DNA of 34,078 bases from SAR202 cluster bacterium (GTDB lineage: Bacteria; Chloroflexota; Dehalococcoidia; Lucifugimonadales; UBA6952), in the NCBI GenBank assembly GCA_009392515.1, contig VFGE01000035.1, positions 1 through 34,078 on the forward strand. Direction: 5' to 3'. Positions 8,198 to 15,826 of this stretch are shown one piece after another. Both the position numbers and the translations under genes were made by a program. Within the stretch, counting starts at the first letter, position 1. Every line of letters begins with the position of its first letter. Below the pieces are notes generated by a model, which saw only the letters and a list, made by a program, of their open reading frames with translations, was not told the origin of the DNA and did no database searches.

Positions 8198-10759
8198 CAA
8201 TGACTCAATTTCATCAATATGGTGTTCAAGCCAAGCTATATTTGCATCTATTCTCTCTAAAGACTGTTGAAGAGTTCTATACGCTGATTCAATAGGGTGA
8301 TCATTAAAAAATCCTTCAACATTATCATAATCTGATTGTGTAAGTAAGTTTCCGGTAATTCCGACAAGTCGCATCATAGCAAATCCACCAGACCCATATC
8401 GTTCGTCTAGTAGATCCCAGTTTGATTTGATAAAGTTCCATGTAGCTTCTGCACCGTTATTTCTATTAACTGACATTAGTGATAACAAAGAGACAGTATC
8501 TTGTGTACGAATTTCATCACTGATACTTAGTTGCAATGTTTTATTGAATAACTCATCATTTTCAACTCTACATAGAGAGGCATACAATCGTAGTTTTTCT
8601 TCTTGTAGCTGTTCTTTTCTCGCTCTATCTAGTATTAGGTTATAAATACTTTTATCTCCGGTTTGTGCAGATAAATTGTATACAATAGAACGTAGCTCAG
8701 GTGCCAAAGAAATTTTGTTAGAAAAAAATTGCTCTAATAATTCGATTGATTTGTTAATGGTATCTTTGTCTCCAAAACTTCCAAGTGAAGAGAGAATAGT
8801 GGTACGTAATAAAGATTCTAAATGACCTTCATTTGGGCTTACTTCCCATCCGAGTTTTTGCCCGATTGGTTTTAGGGTTTCGACACACATATTTCTATAG
8901 ATCTTCCCCAATTTTGTTTTTCTCAGAAGTAAATCTATGGATCGCATGTTATTAGTTAAATCGCTCCAAACTCCAAAATCTTTTTCATTGTTATAGGCTT
9001 TAATTAATTCTAAAAAGACCGTAGCACTAATTTTGCGTGCTTTTGCTAATGCATAAGCATCAGATTGTATTGATAATCGATCTGTTGGTTTTAATAGCTG
9101 TTTATTTATCAATTCTGACAAGTTTTTCCAGTGTTCCTTAGGATAATTAACTCTATAGAAACCAGCAGTGTCATAGTTAACTTTCATGAAACCATTGTTT
9201 GTATCAGTTGGGGCATCAATGGTAGTTGAAGTTGAATTAAGTATAAAAGAGTTTACGTTATCCATATTTTTACCACTTACAATTGATATTGGTACTAACC
9301 ATGTATCTGGTAATTTGGTTTTATTTGAATAGAGAAATCGTTCTTGATTTAAATTCAATTTAGAATCTGATTCCCATGTAAGATTTATGACTGGATATCC
9401 AGTTTGTTTTGTCCAACTTGCCATCATTGGTATAATTTCTGTTTCTGAAGCTTCTTGGATACACTCCCATAAATTGTTACCTTCAGCATTAGAGTATTTA
9501 TATAGTTGCATATATTTTCTTAAACCATCTCGAAACTTGTCTTCACCTACGTAAGTTTCAAGCATACGTATTATTGAGGCGCCTTTGCTGTAGCTTATTG
9601 CATCGAATAATTGGTTTATTTCTGAAGGATTATTGACTGCTTGAACAATTGGGTGTGAATTTTCAAGGCCATCTAAGGATAAGCCGGAGTTATAATCTGT
9701 ATAGATAAATTGTGTCCACATATTCCATTCAGGAAATAAATGATCGATTGCTTTTGTGGCCATCCAGGATGCAAAGCTTTCATTGAGCCATAAATCATTC
9801 CACCATTTCATAGTCACTAAGTCACCAAACCACATATGTGCCATTTCGTGTGCTACAATTTCAGCTATTCGTTGTTTTGTTGCTGGTGCAGAGTTATTTT
9901 TATCAAAAAGTAATGCTACCTCTCTATAAGTAATTGCACCCCAATTTTCCATAGCTCCTGCTGCAAAATCAGGAATCGCTAAGTGGTCGAGTTTTGGTAA
10001 AGGATAATCAATTTGGAAGTATTCGTTATAGTATTCAAGTAAATCTTTAGCTACTTCAAGTGCAAATTCTCCATGTATGACATTATGTTTTGTTGCCCAT
10101 ATATTAATTTCAACGTTATTTTCAGCTATTGTTGTGCATTTATCGAGATCGCCAATGATAAAGGCTAGTAAATAGGTAGACATAATTGGTGTTTTATCAA
10201 AATATACTTTCTTGTAACTATTTTCAGAAACCTCTTCTTTTGTTATTGGCATATTGGAAATAGCTTCCATATCTTCTGGAACATTTAAGACTATTTCAAA
10301 TGTACTTTTAATTTCTGGTTCATCCCAACAAGGGAAAGCCCTTCTGGCGTCAGTTGGTTCAAATTGAGTACACGCCATAATTTTCTTATTTCCCTTTTCA
10401 TCTTCATATGTACTTCGATAAAAACCATGCAGTCTGTCATTCAAAATTCCTGTAAATTCGACCGATAGCGAAGCTTTCGATTCATTGATAGTTTTATCAA
10501 AATTTACTGTTACTTGTTCTTTGTCTTCATTGTATTTGAAGTCGATGGATGACAATGTTTCTGAGTCTGTAGAAATAGAAGAACTTATTAAGTCTAATTC
10601 AATTGCATTCATCGTAATTTGATTGGTAGGCTCAGATAAGGACAGTTCTATTATTACTTTGCCCTTAAAGGTCATAGTATCAAAATCAGGTGTTAGAGAT
10701 AAATTATAATTAGTAGGTATTATTTTATTGGATAGTTGATATTCGTTAATGGTAGTCAT
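8183..10759 (-). CDS. pepN: M1 family aminopeptidase
   Basis: An 858-residue zinc aminopeptidase that removes N-terminal residues from peptides. It shows the exopeptidase motif GAMENWGAITYRE (about residues 264-276), the zinc site HEMAHMWFGD plus LNESFASW about 18 residues on, and a C-terminal ERAP1-like helical domain. There is no signal peptide, so it is likely cytoplasmic. The start is supported by AAGGAC upstream. The response regulator gene ends 24 bp before it on the same strand, suggesting cotranscription. The length and C-terminal domain fit the tricorn-interacting-factor/ERAP group better than E. coli PepN itself, so the symbol is used in the broad sense. Confidence 0.93.
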   Translation of the reverse strand: MTTINEYQLSNKIIPTNYNLSLTPDFDTMTFKGKVIIELSLSEPTNQITMNAIELDLISSSISTDSETLSSIDFKYNEDKEQVTVNFDKTINESKASLSVEFTGILNDRLHGFYRSTYEDEKGNKKIMACTQFEPTDARRAFPCWDEPEIKSTFEIVLNVPEDMEAISNMPITKEEVSENSYKKVYFDKTPIMSTYLLAFIIGDLDKCTTIAENNVEINIWATKHNVIHGEFALEVAKDLLEYYNEYFQIDYPLPKLDHLAIPDFAAGAMENWGAITYREVALLFDKNNSAPATKQRIAEIVAHEMAHMWFGDLVTMKWWNDLWLNESFASWMATKAIDHLFPEWNMWTQFIYTDYNSGLSLDGLENSHPIVQAVNNPSEINQLFDAISYSKGASIIRMLETYVGEDKFRDGLRKYMQLYKYSNAEGNNLWECIQEASETEIIPMMASWTKQTGYPVINLTWESDSKLNLNQERFLYSNKTKLPDTWLVPISIVSGKNMDNVNSFILNSTSTTIDAPTDTNNGFMKVNYDTAGFYRVNYPKEHWKNLSELINKQLLKPTDRLSIQSDAYALAKARKISATVFLELIKAYNNEKDFGVWSDLTNNMRSIDLLLRKTKLGKIYRNMCVETLKPIGQKLGWEVSPNEGHLESLLRTTILSSLGSFGDKDTINKSIELLEQFFSNKISLAPELRSIVYNLSAQTGDKSIYNLILDRARKEQLQEEKLRLYASLCRVENDELFNKTLQLSISDEIRTQDTVSLLSLMSVNRNNGAEATWNFIKSNWDLLDERYGSGGFAMMRLVGITGNLLTQSDYDNVEGFFNDHPIESAYRTLQQSLERIDANIAWLEHHIDEIESLLNSR

Positions 10760-10783
10760 TTTTGTCCTTTTAATTTATTTAAT

Positions 10784-11476
10784 CTATCGTGATATTACTA
10801 ATTTATAGCCTTGGCCTCTTTCGGTGACTATAATTTTTGGTTTTGTTGGGTCTCGCTCTATTTTTTGTCTGAGGTGTTGAATATGTATTTTAGGTAAGTA
10901 TTTTGTATCTAAGTATTGTTGACCCCATACTTTATCTAAGAGTTGTTCACTAGATAAAGGGCGTCCAAGATTTTTAATCAAGTGGAAAAGGATATTATAT
11001 TCAATATAGGTTAATTTTGCTTGTTTTCCTCGAACTTTCACTTCTTTTGATTCAAATTCGACTGTTAAATCTTTTGTTTCAAAAGGGGTATCATTTTGAG
11101 ATAATGGAAGTGTTCGACTTCTTCTTATAACTGCTTGAATTCTAGCCAAAAATTGTATATAACTGAACGGTTTAATAATCCAATCATCTGCTCCCCATTC
11201 GAGTCCTTTTACAACACTTCTATCATCGCTATTATTAGAAAGCATGATAATTGGAACTTCTGAAAAGTATCTAATTTCTTTACATAAGTAAAAGCCATTT
11301 TCTTCTTTTGGTGCAAGATCAATAATTACGAGATCAGGTAATGTGTTTTTAATAAGTCTAATTGTATCATCTTGGGCAGTAGTTAAAGTAACTATAGCCT
11401 CAGGCCATCTAGTTTTAATGCATGTAGATATTTCTTCTGGGTCTTCTGAATGCCCATCTACGATTATTACTTTCAT
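10784..11476 (-). CDS. OmpR/PhoB-type response regulator
   Basis: A 230-residue regulator with an N-terminal receiver domain (about 1-120) and a C-terminal winged-helix DNA-binding domain (about 135-230, ending KIHIQHLRQKIERDP...VTERGQGYKLV). The phosphoacceptor is probably the Asp in LVIIDLAPKEENG and the conserved Lys is in IIKPFS. The usual acidic pair near the N-terminus (VDD) reads VDGHSED, so one magnesium-binding acidic residue is shifted or missing. No histidine kinase is adjacent, making it an orphan. It is divergent from the acyl-CoA ligase operon and cotranscribed with the aminopeptidase, so either could be a target, which the sequence cannot decide. Confidence 0.9.
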   Translation of the reverse strand: MKVIIVDGHSEDPEEISTCIKTRWPEAIVTLTTAQDDTIRLIKNTLPDLVIIDLAPKEENGFYLCKEIRYFSEVPIIMLSNNSDDRSVVKGLEWGADDWIIKPFSYIQFLARIQAVIRRSRTLPLSQNDTPFETKDLTVEFESKEVKVRGKQAKLTYIEYNILFHLIKNLGRPLSSEQLLDKVWGQQYLDTKYLPKIHIQHLRQKIERDPTKPKIIVTERGQGYKLVISR

Positions 11477-11547
11477 TTGTTAAATATCCCAAAATTTACT
11501 TAAATTACCAAGAATAATTGCAGCTTTAGTTGCGACAGTGGAAATAG

Positions 11548-11562
11548 AGTATATCATATACT
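11548..11562. promoter_or_regulatory. Perfect 15-bp palindrome, possible operator
   Basis: AGTATATCATATACT is a 7+1+7 perfect inverted repeat between the divergent response regulator and acyl-CoA ligase genes. It touches the -35 region of the predicted ligase promoter, a position typical of a repressor or activator site. Confidence 0.4.
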
Positions 11563-11589
11563 GAGAAAGGTTCCAAATCATGGTACAAT
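11561..11589 (+). promoter_or_regulatory. Extended -10 promoter for acyl-CoA ligase operon
   Basis: TGGTACAAT (11581-11589) is an extended -10 element (TGn plus TACAAT). A weak -35 CTGAGA (11561-11566) lies 17 nt upstream. Transcription would begin near 11596, which favours the ATG at 11624 over the GTG at 11600. Confidence 0.5.
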
Positions 11590-11623
11590 TGCTTTTCTAG
11601 TGAAAAAATATTTGGGAGAGATT

Positions 11624-13141
11624 ATGAATGAGATAAATAGTGCTAATATTCTAATGGATGTGATTGCCAATGCTAAACAAGACAACATAGCCCTTAAAAC
11701 TCCAGAAGGTATTGTTTTAACTTATGCTAATATTTTAAACCAAATTAATAGAATAAATAATCAGTTGCAAAATGTTGGCGTGGCTCCTGGTGATCGTGTA
11801 GCAATGATTTTACCTAATGCTATAGAAACAGTTATATGCTTTATTTCTGCTGCATCAGTAGGCACTGCTGCGCCTTTAAATCCCGGATATAAGCGTGATG
11901 AATTAGAATTTTATTTAGATGATACAGACGCTAAAGTCGTGATTGTTCCTGAAGATTTTGATCATTCTAATTTAGATTTTTTAAGTAGTGATGTAAAAGT
12001 AGCAACAGTGCTTGTAACAGATCAAGGAGAAGTATCTTTAAAAGATATAGATGACACGTCTTCCTCTGGTAATTATGCTTCTTCAGATGATGTTGCGTTG
12101 GTTTTGCATACTAGTGGAACTACAAGCAGACCCAAAAGAGTTCCATTAAAACATAGTAATTTATTATCATCAATTTCAAATATAGCTGATACATATAATT
12201 TAAATAACAGTGACGTTTCATTATGCGTTATGCCTTTATTTCACGTACATGGTTTAGTCGCGTCATTACTTTCAACATTAGCTACAAGCGGTACAGTTGT
12301 AATACCTTCGGGATTTAATCCTTTAAGAATGAATCAATGGATTACTGATTTTAATGTTACATGGTATACAGCAGTTCCAACCATGCATCAAACTTTTGTT
12401 AATAGAATTAAGAGTCAAAACAAAGGAGAAGACGCTCAAATAAATTCTGAATTGCGATTTATCAGATCATGTAGTTCTTCCTTAGCCCCAATATTAATGG
12501 ACGACTTGGAATCTATTTTTCAGGTACCTGTATTAGAGGCATATGGAATGACTGAAGCATCTCATCAAATGTCATCAAATCCATTACCTCCAAGCGATAG
12601 ACTTCCTGGCTCAGTAGGTACTCCTACTGGTATAGAAATTGCCATAATGGATGAAGAAGGTAACTTACTCGAGAATCATGAGCTTGGCGAAGTTGTAATT
12701 AAAGGTAAAAATGTAATTGATGCATATGAAGATAATCCTGAAGCTAATAGCACCGCTTTTACTAATGGATGGTTTAGGACTGGTGATCAGGGAGTGATAG
12801 ATGATAATGGTTATTTAAGTCTAACTGGGAGATTAAAGGAATTAATAAATAGAAGTGGCGAAAAAATTTCACCAAGAGAAATTGATGAAGCGTTAATGGA
12901 TCATCCTAAAGTTGCCGAGGCAGTAGCATTTGGTGCTCCTAGTGCTGTTCATGGAGAAGAGCCTTCAGCAGCAGTTGTAGTAAGTGGGGAAGTTACAGAA
13001 CAAGAATTAATTTCTTTTGTTCGTGAAAAGTTAGCTAATTTTAAATGTCCTCGAAGAATATATATCGTTGAATCAATCCCACGAACAGCAACAGGTAAAA
13101 TTCAACGTCGTTTGGTAGCAGAAGAATTAGCGTCATCGTAA
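11624..13141 (+). CDS. AMP-dependent acyl-CoA synthetase, oxalate-CoA ligase-like
   Basis: Activates a carboxylic acid to an acyl-adenylate and then to the CoA thioester. Adenylation motifs are HTSGTTSRPKRVPLKHSNL, EAYGMTEASHQM, GWFRTGDQGVID, LKELINRSGEKISPREID and the C-terminal PRTATGKIQRR with the catalytic Lys. The run GMTEASHQMSSNPLPP resembles the AAE3/oxalyl-CoA synthetase branch, so oxalate or a similar short dicarboxylate is a reasonable guess. I place the start at the ATG at 11624 because GGGAG lies 5 nt before it; the open frame extends eight codons further to a GTG. The product is 505 residues. It is the first gene of a plus-strand run with ketopantoate reductase, an MGMT-like protein and a cupin. 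Confidence 0.88.
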   Translation: MNEINSANILMDVIANAKQDNIALKTPEGIVLTYANILNQINRINNQLQNVGVAPGDRVAMILPNAIETVICFISAASVGTAAPLNPGYKRDELEFYLDDTDAKVVIVPEDFDHSNLDFLSSDVKVATVLVTDQGEVSLKDIDDTSSSGNYASSDDVALVLHTSGTTSRPKRVPLKHSNLLSSISNIADTYNLNNSDVSLCVMPLFHVHGLVASLLSTLATSGTVVIPSGFNPLRMNQWITDFNVTWYTAVPTMHQTFVNRIKSQNKGEDAQINSELRFIRSCSSSLAPILMDDLESIFQVPVLEAYGMTEASHQMSSNPLPPSDRLPGSVGTPTGIEIAIMDEEGNLLENHELGEVVIKGKNVIDAYEDNPEANSTAFTNGWFRTGDQGVIDDNGYLSLTGRLKELINRSGEKISPREIDEALMDHPKVAEAVAFGAPSAVHGEEPSAAVVVSGEVTEQELISFVREKLANFKCPRRIYIVESIPRTATGKIQRRLVAEELASS

Positions 13142-13160
13142 GACTTTAAGGAAGACAAAT

Positions 13161-14138
13161 ATGAAGATTGCTATATATGGAGCTGGCGCTATAGGTGCCT
13201 TATTAGGAGCTAAACTTCATCTTAGTGGTGAAGATGTGACATTAATTGCTAGAGGCCCTCATTTACAAGCAATGCAAAAATCTGGTGTAACGGTTATTGA
13301 ATCTGGAGAAACGTATATTTCACATCCTTCATTAGCTGAAAATCCTAAGGATATTGGACCTGTTGATTATCTTTTTATTACTGTTAAAACCAATGGACTG
13401 GAAGCAATTGCGGAAAATATACCCTATCTCTGTGATGAAAATACTGCTGTAGTAACTGCGCAAAATGGTATTCCGTGGTGGTATTTTTATGGTTTAGATA
13501 CTAAATTTAAAAATACGAAACTTAATTCCTTGGATCCAAAAAATATTATTGAATCAAATATAGAAAATAAGAGCATAATAGGATGTATTGTATATCCTTC
13601 AGCAATTATTTCTGAGCCAGGTGTTGTAACACACCTTGAAGGGGATAGATTTTCTTTAGGTGAACCTGACGGGAGTATTTCTGAAAGATGCAAAACCCTT
13701 TCAACAGCATTAATTAAAGCAGGATTTAAAAGTCCAGTTAGACCCAATTTACGGAACGAAATATGGGTTAAATTAATGGGAAATATTGCAATGAATCCTA
13801 TCAGCATGATTACAAAAGGTAGTTTGAAAGATATTACAGAGAATGAGATAACGAAAGATTTTGCTCGAAATGTCATGCTTGAAGCAGAATCTGTGGCAAC
13901 AGCGTTAGGCGTTAAAATGCAAGTTAGTGTAGATCAGAGATTAGAAGGCGCTAAAAGTGTAGGCGAGCATAAAACATCAATGTTACAAGATTACGAACAA
14001 GGTCGACCAATTGAATTAGAAAGTATTATTGGTTCGGTTGTAGAACTTGCAGATATTTTACATATAAAGGTTCCCAATATAAAAACTCTATACGGAATTT
14101 CAAAAATGCTTGCCATAAAGTCTGGAATTTATAAGTAA
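13161..14138 (+). CDS. 2-dehydropantoate 2-reductase family protein
   Basis: A 325-residue NADP-dependent reductase of the ApbA/PanE family. It shows the N-terminal Rossmann motif IYGAGAIGALLGAKL, the segment VKTNGLEAIAENI and the C-terminal helical domain with LRNEIWVKLMGNIAMNP (catalytic Lys region) and a GRPIELESIIGSVVELA segment. True PanE makes pantoate for CoA synthesis. Paralogues act on other 2-oxo acids, and an adjacent CoA ligase makes either possible. No other pan genes are in the window. The start has GGAAG upstream and lies 19 bp after the ligase stop. Confidence 0.88.
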   Translation: MKIAIYGAGAIGALLGAKLHLSGEDVTLIARGPHLQAMQKSGVTVIESGETYISHPSLAENPKDIGPVDYLFITVKTNGLEAIAENIPYLCDENTAVVTAQNGIPWWYFYGLDTKFKNTKLNSLDPKNIIESNIENKSIIGCIVYPSAIISEPGVVTHLEGDRFSLGEPDGSISERCKTLSTALIKAGFKSPVRPNLRNEIWVKLMGNIAMNPISMITKGSLKDITENEITKDFARNVMLEAESVATALGVKMQVSVDQRLEGAKSVGEHKTSMLQDYEQGRPIELESIIGSVVELADILHIKVPNIKTLYGISKMLAIKSGIYK

Positions 14139-14153
14139 TTGGAAGTTAATTCC

Positions 14154-14570
14154 ATGGTTAAAAAATCGAGTTATGAAAAAATTAATTCCAAACAAGATTT
14201 ACCCAAAGTAAAGGATGCTCCTATAATTTGGGGCGGTGGATCTATGGCGATACCTAATCCTATCGATATAAAAAAAATTATAGATATGATCCCAATGGGA
14301 GAAATTATGACTTTAAATGCGATTAGAGATCAATTGTCAGTTGAATATGGAACAGATATAACATGCCCGATGACTACAGCTATTTTTATCAATCTCATAG
14401 CAAAGTCATATGACGAAGGTGATATTACGTCACCATATTGGCGAGTCGTGAAAAATAAAGGTGAATTGAATAGTAAATTTCCTGGAGGAATTGAAGGTCA
14501 TTTAAATTTTTTAGTTTCTGAAGGAATTACTGTTCAAGAAATAAAGGGTAAATATTATGCAAAAATATAA
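14154..14570 (+). CDS. MGMT-like DNA-binding-domain protein without the alkyl-acceptor cysteine
   Basis: A 138-residue protein whose C-terminal two thirds follow the DNA-binding domain of O6-methylguanine methyltransferases: MGEIMTLNAIRDQL, CPMTTAIFINLIAK, then PYWRVVKNKGELNSKFPGGIEGHLNFLVSEG. The catalytic PCHR box is PYWR, so it cannot be a classical methyltransferase. It resembles a family usually annotated only as MGMT family protein, and may bind DNA or have been recruited for another role. GGAAG 8 nt upstream favours the ATG at 14154; an open TTG at 14139 would overlap the upstream stop region. Confidence 0.75.
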   Translation: MVKKSSYEKINSKQDLPKVKDAPIIWGGGSMAIPNPIDIKKIIDMIPMGEIMTLNAIRDQLSVEYGTDITCPMTTAIFINLIAKSYDEGDITSPYWRVVKNKGELNSKFPGGIEGHLNFLVSEGITVQEIKGKYYAKI

Positions 14571-14593
14571 ATATTCAATATGTGAGGATATAT

Positions 14594-15100
14594 ATGGAAA
14601 AAAATGATCAAATTAACAAATTTGTTGAATTTTCAAAAGAAATTATTAAAACCGAAGGAATCAATGAAGAAACTTTATCAAAAATTTCTAAAGAATTATC
14701 CAAGCTTTCTAATATTGAAGATTTATTTAGGTTTGGTAATCATCGTGGAAGAGGTGCAAATGCAGCTGAATCGTATGTATTGTACGAAGATGCAGATCCC
14801 CATGGCCCAGTTCTCCAATTAGCAAAATTTGATGGACCTACTGCGATTCACAATCATGGAAGCTGGGGTGCTTTGTGTGGTTATATCCGTGAACAGTTTT
14901 ACACACAATGGGCTGTTGAAGATGCTGATCCACAAAAGGTAACTCAGACACTTGATACAATTATACGACCTGGAGATTATGTTTATTGGCCTGATGTTCC
15001 AAATGATATACATAAACAAATACCTGTTGAAGATGATGCTTGGGTAATTATTTATATGGGACGAAATGCATTTGATACTGAAAGAATCGTATATGATTAA
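14594..15100 (+). CDS. Cupin-type metalloprotein, cysteine-dioxygenase-like fold
   Basis: A 168-residue double-stranded beta-helix protein. FDGPTAIHNHGSWGALCGY supplies two His of a metal site and PDVPNDIHKQIP a third, giving the 3-His pattern of cysteine/3-mercaptopropionate dioxygenase relatives (predicted metal-dependent cupins). The GDYVYWP and GRNAFDTERI segments are typical of this group. The substrate is unknown. The start ATG at 14594 is preceded by GAGG at 6 nt; a GTG at 14582 would place that site inside the gene. It is last in the CoA-ligase run and overlaps the convergent FKBP gene by 4 bp. Confidence 0.75.
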   Translation: MEKNDQINKFVEFSKEIIKTEGINEETLSKISKELSKLSNIEDLFRFGNHRGRGANAAESYVLYEDADPHGPVLQLAKFDGPTAIHNHGSWGALCGYIREQFYTQWAVEDADPQKVTQTLDTIIRPGDYVYWPDVPNDIHKQIPVEDDAWVIIYMGRNAFDTERIVYD

Positions 15101-15705
15101 GGATTTATATCTACAAGTGTTAATTCGAAAATTAGCACTTTACCAGCAAGTTCATGATTTGCATCTAAAGTAATATGCTCATCAGTTATTTCATAAATTA
15201 CTACAATTTGTCCATTTTGTAATTGTAGTTTTGCACCTACTCCCATACCTGGAGGTAACGGTTCTGCAGGAGTTTTGATTAATAGAGCTTCCGTCCATTC
15301 ACCGTAGGCATCCTCTGGTTCTAAGCGTATAGTTTTTGTTTCTCCTATAACAAGAGATTTAACGCCTTCCTCAAATCCTTTGATAACCTGTTCTGTTCCT
15401 ATGACAAATTCTAAAGGTTCTCTGTCAATAGAAGAATCAAATTGTTCACCGTTTTCTAATGTTCCGGTGTAATGAACAAGGACTGTATCAGCTGTTTGTG
15501 GATTTTGACCTAATTTTTCTGGACTCATAGTTGGTGTTGCTGTTGGTAAAGGCGTTGCTGTTGGTGTATTAATTATAATAGGTGATGTGTGTTTAGAACC
15601 ATCAGCAGAATTTAGTAGATCTTCTTGTGTACCTGGTCTTGAACAACTTACAGTTAAAATAAATATTGTTAAAACCAAAAAGAGAGAAGATAAATACATT
15701 CTCAT
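15097..15705 (-). CDS. FKBP-type peptidyl-prolyl isomerase, lipoprotein
   Basis: A 202-residue exported protein: a hydrophobic signal segment (about 3-19), a lipobox ending LTVSC with acylated Cys at about 21, a Pro/Thr-rich linker (TPTATPLPTATPTMSP), then an FKBP domain with VLVHYTGTLENGEQFDSS and VIKGFEEGVKSL. An inserted region GEWTEALLIKTPAEPLPPGMGVGAKLQL resembles the insert-in-flap of SlyD-type FKBPs. It should catalyse prolyl isomerisation and chaperone proteins on the outer face of the membrane. It sits just downstream of the two highly expressed-looking binding lipoproteins, which could be clients (inference). Confidence 0.9.
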   Translation of the reverse strand: MRMYLSSLFLVLTIFILTVSCSRPGTQEDLLNSADGSKHTSPIIINTPTATPLPTATPTMSPEKLGQNPQTADTVLVHYTGTLENGEQFDSSIDREPLEFVIGTEQVIKGFEEGVKSLVIGETKTIRLEPEDAYGEWTEALLIKTPAEPLPPGMGVGAKLQLQNGQIVVIYEITDEHITLDANHELAGKVLIFELTLVDINP

Positions 15706-15725
15706 TATTTTATAATCCTTTCAAT

Positions 15726-15742
15726 CTATAGTAATACTATAG
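15726..15742. promoter_or_regulatory. Perfect 17-bp palindrome upstream of the FKBP gene
   Basis: CTATAGTAATACTATAG is an 8+1+8 inverted repeat ending about 20 bp before the FKBP start codon, where it would overlap a -10 or transcription start region. It looks like an operator; no regulator can be named. Confidence 0.4.
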
Positions 15743-15770
15743 AGAAAAAAGACATTACATACAAGTTAAT

Positions 15771-15807
15771 AAAAAAAGAGGCCTGGATTTCCAGGCCTCT
15801 TTTTTTA
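15771..15807 (-). terminator. Rho-independent terminator of the first binding-protein gene
   Basis: A GC-rich perfect stem AGAGGCCTGG/CCAGGCCTCT with a 4-nt loop is flanked by A and T runs on both sides, extending the stem by A-T pairs. It lies 20 bp after the stop codon of the minus-strand gene 15827-17656 and could also work on the other strand. Confidence 0.9.
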
Positions 15808-15826
15808 ACGTCGTATTTGTTACAAA

